Assembly (NCBI GenBank): GCA_947305795.1
Contig: CAMZEK010000030.1
Span: 1-32,346 of the forward strand
Origin: an uncultured Bacteroidales bacterium
Lineage (GTDB): Bacteria > Bacteroidota > Bacteroidia > Bacteroidales > F082
Length of the DNA stretch: 32,346 bases
Direction: 5' to 3'
Below the pieces are notes generated by a model. The model did no database searches. It was not told where the DNA came from and worked only from the letters and a program-made list of their open reading frames with translations. A program made the position numbers and the translations under genes. Of the stretch, positions 24,460 through 31,522 are shown one piece after another (the first letter of the stretch is position 1; each line of letters starts with the position of its first letter).

Positions 24460-25440
24460 TTACAACTTTTCCGCTTTTGCTGGCGTTTTTGGTGCGAAAA
24501 TCTCTTTAGCATAGGATTCGATGAATCCTGTCCCATAACCAAAAAGCTGAGTGTAAGCCGCTGGAACTGAGAGAACTGCCACTTTCATGTCCTTGTTTTT
24601 CAGCGAGGAATCGAGGAAAACCAAAAGGCAATAGAGTAGGATAGGAGCGAACCACATCCAATGGTGGAAAATGCCCAATGCGATCAGAAGCAGGTTACCA
24701 AAGACGAATGCCGCTGGCAACAAATGCACCAATTTGAAGGTTTCAGGGTACTTTTTCATCAACAACACACGCGCCTCGCCGGAATGTTTTACCTGCCGGA
24801 AAAACGAGCTGAACTTGACGCGCCGTTTGTGGTAAACGAAATCATCAGGGAAGAGACGGCAGCTATAACCGTTTGCGAAGATTCTGGTACTCAGGTCAAT
24901 ATCCTCACCGTAGCGCATGGGTGCAAAGCCGCCCAAGGCTTCAAAAACGCTTTTTTTGATGCCGAGGTTGAAGCTGCGTGGATAAAATTTGTCCAACTTC
25001 TGCTTGCCTCCGCGTATGCCACCTGTGGTGAAAAATGAGGTCATGGAATAGTTGATGGCTTTCTGAATCGTGGTGAACGATGGATGTGCACGGTCGGGAC
25101 CACCGAAAGCATCGCAAGGCTCTTGGTTGAGTTCTTGTTGTATGATTTCCAGATAGTTGTCAGGTACAATGACATCGGAGTCTAATATAATAAGGTATTC
25201 GCCTTGGCTGCGCTCCGCACCGTAGTTGCGTGAAGGCCCTGGACCGGAATTGGGCTTGAAATAGTAATTAACGGGCAGTTTGTCAGCGTATTTTTGGCAG
25301 ACCGTATCGCATTTTTCACTGGAGCCGTCTTCCACAACTACAACCTCAAAGTCGTTGAAAGTCTGATGGGTAAGGCTTTCCAAAAGCTCGTCCACTTCCT
25401 GAGGCCGGTTGTAAACAGGTATGATAATCGAAAACCGCAT
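24460..25440 (-). CDS. Glycosyltransferase family 2 with C-terminal membrane segments
   Basis: This 326-residue protein has a GT-A domain starting MRFSIIIPVYNRPQEVDELL, with VVVVEDGSS, the SGPGPSRNYGAE loop and the metal-binding LDSDV motif (about 90-94). Later MRYGEDIDLSTRI matches the ED acceptor motif. The last 100 residues carry two or three hydrophobic helices (about 230-275 and 285-310) that would anchor it to the membrane. It is likely the first gene of the minus-strand glycan operon. The substrate is unknown. Confidence 0.92.
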   Translation of the reverse strand: MRFSIIIPVYNRPQEVDELLESLTHQTFNDFEVVVVEDGSSEKCDTVCQKYADKLPVNYYFKPNSGPGPSRNYGAERSQGEYLIILDSDVIVPDNYLEIIQQELNQEPCDAFGGPDRAHPSFTTIQKAINYSMTSFFTTGGIRGGKQKLDKFYPRSFNLGIKKSVFEALGGFAPMRYGEDIDLSTRIFANGYSCRLFPDDFVYHKRRVKFSSFFRQVKHSGEARVLLMKKYPETFKLVHLLPAAFVFGNLLLIALGIFHHWMWFAPILLYCLLVFLDSSLKNKDMKVAVLSVPAAYTQLFGYGTGFIESYAKEIFAPKTPAKAEKL

Positions 25441-25451
25441 TTCGTTATTTT

Positions 25452-25483
25452 TTGCAAAGATAGGGATTCTTTGCGTATTTTTG
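25452..25483 (+). promoter_or_regulatory. Promoter of the zinc-ribbon methyltransferase gene
   Basis: TTG (25452-25454), 21 nt, then TATTTTTG (25476-25483) matches the Bacteroidetes consensus. The gene starts at 25506, giving a leader of roughly 15 nt. Confidence 0.65.
25455..25462 (-). promoter_or_regulatory. -7 box candidate of the GT2 operon
   Basis: On the minus strand TATCTTTG matches TAnnTTTG, but the nearest TTG lies 27 nt upstream. The box overlaps the -33 element of the divergent promoter, so the two could compete. Confidence 0.4.
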
Positions 25484-25505
25484 CGCTATCAATCGCGATA
25501 ATCTG

Positions 25506-26279
25506 ATGAAGAAATTGATTTCCTTTTTCACGCGGATTTTCCCCCGCCAGTGGCTTATCAAGTTGAGCTATCTGTTCAGCCTTTTGGTGCGTCCGTTTTA
25601 TATAGGAAATAAAGTGGAATGTCCTGTTTGCGGCGGCCATTTCCGAAAGTTTTTGCCTTATGGTTATGGCAAGGCGATGGATAACCGGCTGTGCCCCAAA
25701 TGTTTGTCACTTGAAAGGCATCGTTTGCTTTGGCTTTATCTGAAGGAGAAAACAGATTTCTTTACCGCGCCACTGAAGGTGTTGCATTTTGCGCCGGAGC
25801 AGCCTTTTTTGAAGCGTTTCCGTGCCTTGAAGAACCTTGATTACACTACTGCCGACCTTGATTCACCTATCGCCGACCTGCATCTTGACGTAACTGCCAT
25901 CAACCAGCCGAGCAACACCTATGATGTTGTCATCTGCAACCATGTGTTGGAGCATGTCAGTGACGCGAACAAGGCCTTTGCCGAAATCAAGCGCATCCTG
26001 AAACCTGGCGGTTGGGCGATTCTGCTGGTGCCCATCAACCCCGATGTAGACACTTTTGAAGACCCAAGCATCACCGACCCCAAGGAACGTGAACGCCTAT
26101 TTGGGCAATACGATCATGTGCGCCAGTTTGGTCGTGATTATGCCAAGGTGCTGCGCGAGGCAGGCTTTAATGTGGTGGAAGACAGGATTTTCTACGAGAT
26201 TTCAGCCGAGCAACGTGAAAGAATGCACTTGGCGCGTAGGGGAGAAGAAGTCATTTACCGTTGCGAAAAAGCAAAATAA
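25506..26279 (+). CDS. SAM-dependent methyltransferase with N-terminal zinc-ribbon-like motif
   Basis: This 257-residue protein carries CPVCGGHFRKFLPYG and RLCPKCLSLERHR (about 39-73), a four-cysteine group resembling a zinc ribbon. The methyltransferase part follows: LKVLHFAPEQPFLKRF, YTTADLDSPIADLHLDVTAI, YDVVICNHVLEHVSDANKAF and LKPGGWAILLVPI. This is the Methyltransf_11/23 type. It usually lies in capsule or LPS loci in Bacteroidetes and may methylate a sugar. It is divergent from the GT2 gene with its own promoter. A hairpin at 26282-26313 lies directly beyond its stop. Confidence 0.88.
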   Translation: MKKLISFFTRIFPRQWLIKLSYLFSLLVRPFYIGNKVECPVCGGHFRKFLPYGYGKAMDNRLCPKCLSLERHRLLWLYLKEKTDFFTAPLKVLHFAPEQPFLKRFRALKNLDYTTADLDSPIADLHLDVTAINQPSNTYDVVICNHVLEHVSDANKAFAEIKRILKPGGWAILLVPINPDVDTFEDPSITDPKERERLFGQYDHVRQFGRDYAKVLREAGFNVVEDRIFYEISAEQRERMHLARRGEEVIYRCEKAK

Positions 26280-26281
26280 AA

Positions 26282-26313
26282 CAGAAGGCGAGTCCAAAAT
26301 GGGTCGCCTTCTG
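26282..26313 (-). terminator. Rho-independent terminator of rpmH
   Basis: A perfect 10-bp stem, CAGAAGGCGA (26282-26291) with TCGCCTTCTG (26304-26313), has a 12-nt loop. On the minus strand it is followed by TTTTATTTTG. It lies about 35 nt beyond the rpmH stop. It also sits 3 nt past the stop of the plus-strand methyltransferase gene and could reduce read-through from that side, although no T-run follows there. Confidence 0.8.
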
Positions 26314-26349
26314 CGGTACCTTAAATGAAAATATAACGGCTTCCGAAGA

Positions 26350-26496
26350 TTAATATTCGTCAGAAACTGTAAGTTTTTTTCTGCCTTTGGCTCTTCTGCG
26401 GGCCAAAACCTTACGGCCATTGGCCGTCGACATTCTCTCTCTGAAACCGTGCTTGTTTCTGCGTTTCCTGTTGGATGGTTGATACGTGCGTTTCAT
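26350..26496 (-). CDS. rpmH: 50S ribosomal protein L34
   Basis: A 48-residue, very basic protein starts [18 protein letters not shown] and continues with the [20 protein letters not shown] motif, which is the universal L34 sequence. It is part of the large ribosomal subunit. A short acidic tail (SDEY) replaces the usual end, as in other Bacteroidetes. It is a single-gene unit with its own promoter and terminator. A strongly expressed housekeeping gene here marks the right border of the glycan region. Confidence 0.97.
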   Translation of the reverse strand: MKRTYQPSNRKRRNKHGFRERMSTANGRKVLARRRAKGRKKLTVSDEY

Positions 26497-26551
26497 CTTG
26501 ATATACTATTTGTTTATTCTCGAACTCGATATACCCCTTGTTTTGGGACTG

Positions 26552-26581
26552 CAAAAGTACGAATAATTTCGTTTGCTCCAA
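26552..26581 (-). promoter_or_regulatory. Promoter of rpmH
   Basis: On the minus strand TTG (26579-26581), 19 nt, then TACTTTTG (26552-26559) is a full consensus match with the same spacing as the rnf promoter. The leader would be about 50 nt. Confidence 0.7.
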
Positions 26582-26605
26582 GCGTTTTCTTGAAAAAAAA
26601 GTGAA

Positions 26606-26632
26606 AGACGGACTGAAAATTTCAATCCGTCT
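26606..26632 (-). terminator. Rho-independent terminator of pepD
   Basis: AGACGGA (26606-26612) pairs with TCCGTCT (26626-26632), and an inner TGAAA/TTTCA extends the stem. On the minus strand it is followed by TTCAC and then eight T residues. It is 27 nt beyond the pepD stop and overlaps the region just upstream of the rpmH promoter. Confidence 0.75.
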
Positions 26633-26659
26633 CTCGTAAAGTGTTGATTTTCTGGTTGC

Positions 26660-28126
26660 TTATGCAACGACTTCCTTTTCAGGAATGTTCTTCAAAGTCT
26701 CGACCACGAAGTCCCAGAAGGGCTGCACACTCTCGATGAGCAGGGCTTCGTCGGGGGAATGGGGGTGCACCAAGGTCGGGCCGAAGCTGACCATGTCCCA
26801 ATGCGGATACTTGGAGCCGAGGATGCCACATTCCAAGCCGGCATGGATGACCATCACTTTGGGTTCCTTGCCGAACTTTTCCTTATAAACACGCTTCATC
26901 GTATTGAGAATAGGCGAGTTGATGTTGGGCTTCCAGCCTGGGTAATCGCCTGTGGAATAGGCCTCTGCACCGTTGTCGGTGAGGTTCTTGCGAATCTGTT
27001 CGGCGAGCTTGTCCTTGGCGGCGTCCACGAGGCTGCGGGTCAGCGAGGCACTCACAATCTTGCCGTCTTCCATCTTGATGTTGGCAAGGTTGCTGGAGGT
27101 CTCTGTGGTGCCTTCAAAGTCCTCCGACATGGCAATCACGCCGTTGGGATAGCGGGCGATGGCCGTGAAGAGGTTGTCTTGGGTCTTCACGTCGATGACC
27201 TGCTTAGGCATCTCGGCGGCTTCGCAAAGGATGGCCAATTCGGGTTCGGTTTGGGCAAATTCTTCCTTTGCAATGGCCTCATATTCAGCGGCGTATTTCT
27301 CAAATTCGTCTTTCTTCGCCGTTGGGACGACCACAATAGCTTCAGCTTCTCTCGGGATGGCGTTGCGCAGGCTGCCGCCGTCGATGGTGGCGAGGCGCAG
27401 ACCGTATTTCTCGGCTGCCATCAGGAGCATAGCGTTCAGCACCTTGTTGGCGTTAGCGCGACCAAGGTTGATGTCCATGCCCGAGTGACCACCCTTCAAT
27501 CCTTTGACAAACAGGCGATAAGCCGTCATGCCAGTGGGAACATTTTCAAATGTAGGTGTCCATGTTCCGATGTTGTCCACGCCGCCGGCGCAACCCACAT
27601 AGAGTTCGCCTTCTGTCTCGGAGTCCATGTTCATGAGGATGTCGCCTTTGAGGACGCCAGGTTCGAGCAGGTTGGCACCCGTCATGCCGGTTTCTTCGTC
27701 GATGGTAAAGAGGGCCTCAACGGGACCATGCTGTAAGTCAGTGGCTTCGAGTACGGCCATGGCGGCGGCGGCTCCCATGCCATCGTCGGCGCCAAGCGTA
27801 GTGCCGTTGGCCTTCACCCAACCGTCTTCGATGCGGGTCTCAATCGGGTCGTTCTCAAAATCGTGTACCTTGTCGGCGTTCTTTTGCGGCACCATGTCCA
27901 AGTGGGCCTGCAAGATCACGCCCTTGCGGTTTTCCATGCCGGGCGTGGCGGGTTTGCGCATGATGACGTTGCCACAATGGTCAACGAGGGTTTCCAATCC
28001 ATGGTCTTCGCCCCATTGCTTCATGAAGGCGATGACCTTTGCTTCTTTCTTCGAAGGGCGCGGAATCTGCGTCAAGCTGTAGAAATTCCTCCACACGCCA
28101 TTCGGTTCCAAGTCTTTGATAGTCAT
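26660..28126 (-). CDS. pepD: Aminoacyl-histidine dipeptidase (PepD, M20 family)
   Basis: This 488-residue cytosolic metallopeptidase splits Xaa-His and other dipeptides. Metal-binding and catalytic residues are visible: H75 and D77 (LQAHLDMV), D114 (LGADDGMG), E144/E145 (TIDEETGMTGA), D173 (NMDSETEGELYVGCAGG) and a C-terminal His (GPTLVHPHSPDEALLIES). A lid domain lies between (about 190-390, with RLFVKGLKGGHSGMDI). Length matches PepD (about 485). The start MTIKDLEPNGVWRNF is typical. It is followed by its own terminator. Confidence 0.95.
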   Translation of the reverse strand: MTIKDLEPNGVWRNFYSLTQIPRPSKKEAKVIAFMKQWGEDHGLETLVDHCGNVIMRKPATPGMENRKGVILQAHLDMVPQKNADKVHDFENDPIETRIEDGWVKANGTTLGADDGMGAAAAMAVLEATDLQHGPVEALFTIDEETGMTGANLLEPGVLKGDILMNMDSETEGELYVGCAGGVDNIGTWTPTFENVPTGMTAYRLFVKGLKGGHSGMDINLGRANANKVLNAMLLMAAEKYGLRLATIDGGSLRNAIPREAEAIVVVPTAKKDEFEKYAAEYEAIAKEEFAQTEPELAILCEAAEMPKQVIDVKTQDNLFTAIARYPNGVIAMSEDFEGTTETSSNLANIKMEDGKIVSASLTRSLVDAAKDKLAEQIRKNLTDNGAEAYSTGDYPGWKPNINSPILNTMKRVYKEKFGKEPKVMVIHAGLECGILGSKYPHWDMVSFGPTLVHPHSPDEALLIESVQPFWDFVVETLKNIPEKEVVA

Positions 28127-28226
28127 AATGTTGATTGTTTGTTGTTTAATCGTTGAATTGTTTAGAAACGGCTAAAATACGGATTTTTTTTGTTTTCACC
28201 CGATTTTACCGGAAAAATTTCTGTTT

Positions 28227-28721
28227 TCACAAAATCTCCCTCGCAATCCAAGCGCAAGCTTCGGCGTCGGCCAAGGCGTTATGGTGGTTGATTAAATCGT
28301 ATCCGCAGGCTGCCGCTACTGTGTGGAGTTGGTGGTTGGGTAGCAGCTTCCCAAAGTGTTTGCGCGAGGCGCGACAGGTGCAATAAAACTGGTAGTCAGG
28401 GTAATCCATCTGGTAGCAGCGCATCACGGCCTTGAGGCAACCCTCGTCGAAAGGACTGTTGTGGGCCACGAGAGGCAAGCCCTCGATGAGCGGCTCAATC
28501 TTTTGCCAGACGTATGGAAACACGGGCGCGTCCTCGGTGTCCTGCTTGGTGATGCCGTGGACGAGGGTGTTCCAATACAGGTAATAGTTCGGCTCCGGCT
28601 GGATAAGCGAATAAAACGAATCGACAAACTCGCCATCGCGGACAATCACCACCCCAACGCTGCACACGCTAGTGCGCTCGTTGTTGGCGGTCTCGAAGTC
28701 TATGGCGGCGAAGTTATTCAT
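28227..28721 (-). CDS. DEDDh 3'-5' exonuclease (DnaQ-like)
   Basis: This 164-residue stand-alone exonuclease domain has all five signature residues: D8 and E10 (AAIDFETA), D92 (VAHNSPFDEGCL), H147 and D152 (HHNALADAEA). Members remove nucleotides from DNA or RNA 3' ends, and small forms resemble the epsilon proofreading subunit of DNA polymerase III. Its exact task is unknown. The start MNNFAAIDFETANNE is the segment duplicated at 30594-30659. It lies 50 nt downstream of the AlbA_2 ATPase gene and may be co-transcribed with it. Confidence 0.9.
   Translation of the reverse strand: MNNFAAIDFETANNERTSVCSVGVVIVRDGEFVDSFYSLIQPEPNYYLYWNTLVHGITKQDTEDAPVFPYVWQKIEPLIEGLPLVAHNSPFDEGCLKAVMRCYQMDYPDYQFYCTCRASRKHFGKLLPNHQLHTVAAACGYDLINHHNALADAEACAWIAREIL
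28657..28721 (-). repeat. Direct repeat, left copy (5' end of the exonuclease gene)
   Basis: This 65-bp segment matches 30594-30659 in the same orientation. The 43 bp nearest the start codon differ at only 2 positions. The rest, out to ACGCTGCA, is more divergent and needs one 1-bp gap. The two copies flank the AlbA_2 ATPase gene, about 1.94 kb apart. Confidence 0.75.
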
Positions 28722-28771
28722 TGAGGGAACGATTCGGTATAAAAATTGTTAAGTATCTGATTATAAATGGG

Positions 28772-30433
28772 CTATATTTCTCTGTTTTTGGACTTTATCC
28801 ATTTGTAGCGAGTGGCTTTTCCTTTTCCCTCCCTGCCTATAATCTGGTTTTCAAACATCTTTTCGACCAAAGTCCGAGTTTGCTTTACCGAATATTCGTT
28901 GGCGAAAACCTGAATGAAATCGGACATACTGATGTCGCCATCGTGCTGCAAAAGGTAATAGACCTGCCTGATGTCGCTTGCCTTGAAAACACCATTTGCC
29001 ACGGGTGGGAAGTGCTTGAAGTAGGTGTCGGACAGAATGTATTGGAAGTAAGTGTCGGGTATAATTAACTCTTCTTCAAGCAGTTTCTTGATGCTATTGG
29101 GATAAAAATAGGTGTCGTTGTGGCAAGCGATGGAATATAAAGTAAGCATATCGAACACGCTCAATTGCTTGTCAATCGCTCTTGAGTTTTGGAAATCGCG
29201 GATAAGCAACGCCAAATAAGGCATAACGACAGTGGCACTTATCGAAAGTTGCACTTGGTAATCATCGGAAGCCGAATAATCGGGTAAGGCTTTGCCTTCC
29301 ATCAGGCAATTGCGGAACATGATGTCCACACCTTGCCCTGACCGCTCTATCAATCCGGTTTTTTCGACGACTTCTGTCAGAAGCCTGCTGCGTGGAGAGC
29401 TGTTGATAGTCAGTAAGTTACTTAAATTTACACCGTATGGGAAACCTCCTGAGTTGCAAATGGTTATCTCGTCGGGGTATTGCCTGATGAAAATGTCGTC
29501 GCCCATTTGGAAACTCCTGTGCATCATGGCATTCAGCACGGCCTCACGGATGGTTTCGCTGTTGAACGACGGGATGTCAAGTATCTGCGGCATCAGTTCA
29601 ATGTGCTGTGTCGGATTGCTGGCTGGCTGGTTGAGGTAGTCCCAAACCTTGTCGATGGCAATGACGAGAGGCTCTTTGAACTCTTGCCTCGCGCTATGCC
29701 GGATTTGCGCATGGTTGGCCCGATATTCAATCACGATGTTGTTTTGAGGCAAATACTGGTTGATGATTTCGCTTTTCCCCAGCAATATCAAGGCCGCGTA
29801 GGTCAATTTGCCCTCGGCGTTCATCAAATTCAAGTCGATGAGCAATTGCCTTTCGGGTATGGTCAGTATGTTGGGGTTGTTTTGCTTTTGGTAAATGCGG
29901 TTCCGCAAGTTGGCAATCGCTGGCTCGGAAAGGTCGTTGATGGTCAGCCCGTTACAGATGGTTGCCGAAAAATCAGGCGATTGCTCCGAAATGACGGAGA
30001 AATACTCTGCGTCGTCCATTTCACGGAGGCTTTCGCCAATACGCATCAGCGGAACGCCCTCAAAACGAAGCGCTTTCCCGATGGGTCGCGGCGGCACATT
30101 GATGACCAAAACGCGCTTTTGTGCCTCGTCGTAGAGTTCTTCGGTCCTCACCCTGATATGCAACCTTTCATAGATTTTGTCCTCCAAAGCCCCCGTTTTA
30201 TCCGCTGCAAAGTCGCTTCCTACCACCTTGTGAGGAATGTTGTCGGTCATACCCAACACGAGCCTGCCGCCTCGTTCATTGGCCAAGGCGACGATATAGC
30301 CTAATACACAGCACCTTCTGTCTTTCGGGTCGGTGTGCTGACCGCCGACAAAAGGGTAATTGTGTGTCGCTTCCTTAAACTCGATGTGGTCTTCCTTTTC
30401 CCGCAAAACCGACAATTCTTGTATGGTACTCAT
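28772..30433 (-). CDS. AlbA_2 (Schlafen-type) / GHKL ATPase-domain protein
   Basis: This 553-residue protein begins with an AlbA_2 domain (about 12-140: EDHIEFKEATHNYPF, VALANERGGRLVLGMTDN, VLVINVPPRPIGKALRF). The central GHKL/HATPase_c_4 part (about 230-400) has REAVLNAMMHRSFQ (N-box type), ITICNSGGFPYGV and TGLIERSGQGVDIMF. The C-terminal 120 residues look like winged-helix units (DIRQVYYLLQHDGDISMSDF, EKMFENQIIGREGKGKATRY). Such proteins, often annotated as RecG-like or ATP-binding regulators, occur in accessory regions and some defence islands. Their role is mostly unproven. It is bracketed by direct repeats. Confidence 0.88.
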   Translation of the reverse strand: MSTIQELSVLREKEDHIEFKEATHNYPFVGGQHTDPKDRRCCVLGYIVALANERGGRLVLGMTDNIPHKVVGSDFAADKTGALEDKIYERLHIRVRTEELYDEAQKRVLVINVPPRPIGKALRFEGVPLMRIGESLREMDDAEYFSVISEQSPDFSATICNGLTINDLSEPAIANLRNRIYQKQNNPNILTIPERQLLIDLNLMNAEGKLTYAALILLGKSEIINQYLPQNNIVIEYRANHAQIRHSARQEFKEPLVIAIDKVWDYLNQPASNPTQHIELMPQILDIPSFNSETIREAVLNAMMHRSFQMGDDIFIRQYPDEITICNSGGFPYGVNLSNLLTINSSPRSRLLTEVVEKTGLIERSGQGVDIMFRNCLMEGKALPDYSASDDYQVQLSISATVVMPYLALLIRDFQNSRAIDKQLSVFDMLTLYSIACHNDTYFYPNSIKKLLEEELIIPDTYFQYILSDTYFKHFPPVANGVFKASDIRQVYYLLQHDGDISMSDFIQVFANEYSVKQTRTLVEKMFENQIIGREGKGKATRYKWIKSKNREI

Positions 30434-30450
30434 AGGCGTGATGTTTCTGC

Positions 30451-30480
30451 AAAGATAATAACAATTTCGGGAAAGGGAAC
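30451..30480 (-). promoter_or_regulatory. Promoter candidate of the AlbA_2 ATPase gene
   Basis: The minus strand has TATCTTTG (30451-30458) with TTC 19 nt upstream (30478-30480), one mismatch from TTG. The leader would be only about 11 nt. The ATPase gene thus seems to carry its own promoter inside the repeat-bounded segment. Confidence 0.5.
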
Positions 30481-30593
30481 GATTTGTATGAAATTTTGTG
30501 GATAATTTTGAGAAGTATTATTTATGTGTCTTATATTCAGTGGGCTATATTTCGTAAATATGGAAGGCTAAATTGTCGTTTTTTTGATTTTTT

Positions 30594-30659
30594 ACGCTGC
30601 AAAATGCTTGTGTCCTCGTTGTTGGCGGTCTCGAAGTCGATGGCGGCGAAGTTGTTCAT
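30594..30659 (-). pseudogene. Truncated 5' fragment of an exonuclease gene (direct repeat, right copy)
   Basis: From an ATG at 30659 the minus strand encodes MNNFAAIDFETANNE, identical to the first 15 residues of the exonuclease encoded at 28227-28721. It then diverges and loses the family sequence by about codon 20. The match starts 2 nt after the antitoxin stop codon. The other half of the exonuclease is absent here, so this is a relic or recombination scar. Beyond it (30434-30593) I see only the ATPase promoter and a 13-bp TGGGCTATATTTC (30541-30553) that also occurs at 28768-28780. Confidence 0.8.
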
Positions 30660-30661
30660 AA

Positions 30662-30952
30662 TCAGGACAAAACAGGTTCTTCCCGTTCATTGATAACCGT
30701 TAAGATATTCTCTCCCAAAGCAATCGAAATCTTGCAAAGCGTGGCCAAAGTCATATTGTGTGTTCCTGATAGCCAACGGCTTACTTCGGTTTCTGTCTTA
30801 CCCATCAGCCGCGCAAATTCCTTCTGCGACATACCTTTTTCCTCAAGAATATCGTAGATGCGATTGGCGATGGCCACGGAAAGTTCCATCTGCATCTTCA
30901 TTTCAGGGGTCATCGTGCTCCTGATTTCATCCATAATCCGATTCGTTTTCAT
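30662..30952 (-). CDS. Xre/HigA-type HTH antitoxin-like protein
   Basis: This 96-residue protein has a helical N-terminus (MKTNRIMDEIRSTMTPEMKM) and a clear HTH_3/Xre domain (about 35-88: ILEEKGMSQKEFARLMGKTE, then TEVSRWLSGTHNMTLATLCKI). The size, the N-terminal lead-in and the partner gene just upstream fit a type II antitoxin that binds its own promoter. I use the ATG at 30952; a TTG at 30973 would overlap the upstream gene. It lies 10 nt downstream of the toxin-like gene. Confidence 0.85.
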   Translation of the reverse strand: MKTNRIMDEIRSTMTPEMKMQMELSVAIANRIYDILEEKGMSQKEFARLMGKTETEVSRWLSGTHNMTLATLCKISIALGENILTVINEREEPVLS

Positions 30953-30962
30953 CACTTTGTTT

Positions 30963-31442
30963 TTAATCGTCAATCGTGAAAGTGAGCGTACCGAGTAGTT
31001 TCGTTCCCGAAACGGTGATGATTTTACGCTTTTCTAATTGTTTCAATTGAATGTCAATTTTTTGAAGCGTTTCAACGCATTTGTTTAAAATGGCATCTTC
31101 CTCGTAAGTTGCGGTTGATTTTAAGCCTCCATTGCCAAGAATCAGCACTTTTGCATTGATATTCAGCAAATAAAGACGGAGAGAAGTGGTTTCCAAATGA
31201 GAAGGCAAAGCCATAACGCGGTCTTTTCGAGTTCCTTCGTAGCGGAAATGCCTGTCTTCGGCACCATCTCTTTTGATAATGTCAAGGCGATAGACCAATT
31301 GGGCGACATCATCTGGATAATCATCCTTAAATGCAAGCAGGAATTTCTCAAATTCAGAGTATTCTTCTCTCTCAAAATGAGGAGAATACAAACTGACCTT
31401 GTTTCCGTCTTCCAATAATTCTATTAGCAGATTCCTTTCCAT
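30963..31442 (-). CDS. Putative toxin partner, family unrecognised
   Basis: This 159-residue protein is encoded just before the Xre gene, the toxin-first order of HigBA-like pairs. I recognise no family with certainty. The middle region (SLRLYLLNINAKVLILGNGG, then LKSTATYEEDAILNKCVETL) resembles the last strands and helix of RelE/HigB-fold toxins. The N-terminus is about 60 residues longer than in HigB, with an acidic SPHFEREEYSEFEKFLLAFK segment. The C-terminus ends in a basic then beta-like segment (KRKIITVSGTKLLGTLTFTIDD). I chose the ATG at 31442; a TTG four codons upstream is possible. Confidence 0.65.
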   Translation of the reverse strand: MERNLLIELLEDGNKVSLYSPHFEREEYSEFEKFLLAFKDDYPDDVAQLVYRLDIIKRDGAEDRHFRYEGTRKDRVMALPSHLETTSLRLYLLNINAKVLILGNGGLKSTATYEEDAILNKCVETLQKIDIQLKQLEKRKIITVSGTKLLGTLTFTIDD

Positions 31443-31462
31443 ACGATAACTCAATTATGCTG

Positions 31463-31470
31463 CAAAAATA
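31463..31470 (-). promoter_or_regulatory. -7 box of the toxin/antitoxin-like pair
   Basis: TATTTTTG on the minus strand matches TAnnTTTG. No TTG is found at the usual distance upstream. The box is 20 nt before the ATG at 31442. Confidence 0.4.
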
Positions 31471-31522
31471 AACATAAAAGTTGATTTATTCCGTTTTTTT
31501 TGTTTGTAATTTGAAAAAATGC

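Noticed and set aside
26759-27736. Long plus-strand open frame opposite pepD (325 codons)
   Set aside because: It is fully antisense to a well-conserved PepD gene and has no recognisable domain; such frames arise from codon bias on the coding strand.
29480-30304. Long plus-strand open frame opposite the AlbA_2 ATPase gene
   Set aside because: Antisense shadow with no family motif, while the minus strand shows clear AlbA_2 and GHKL motifs.
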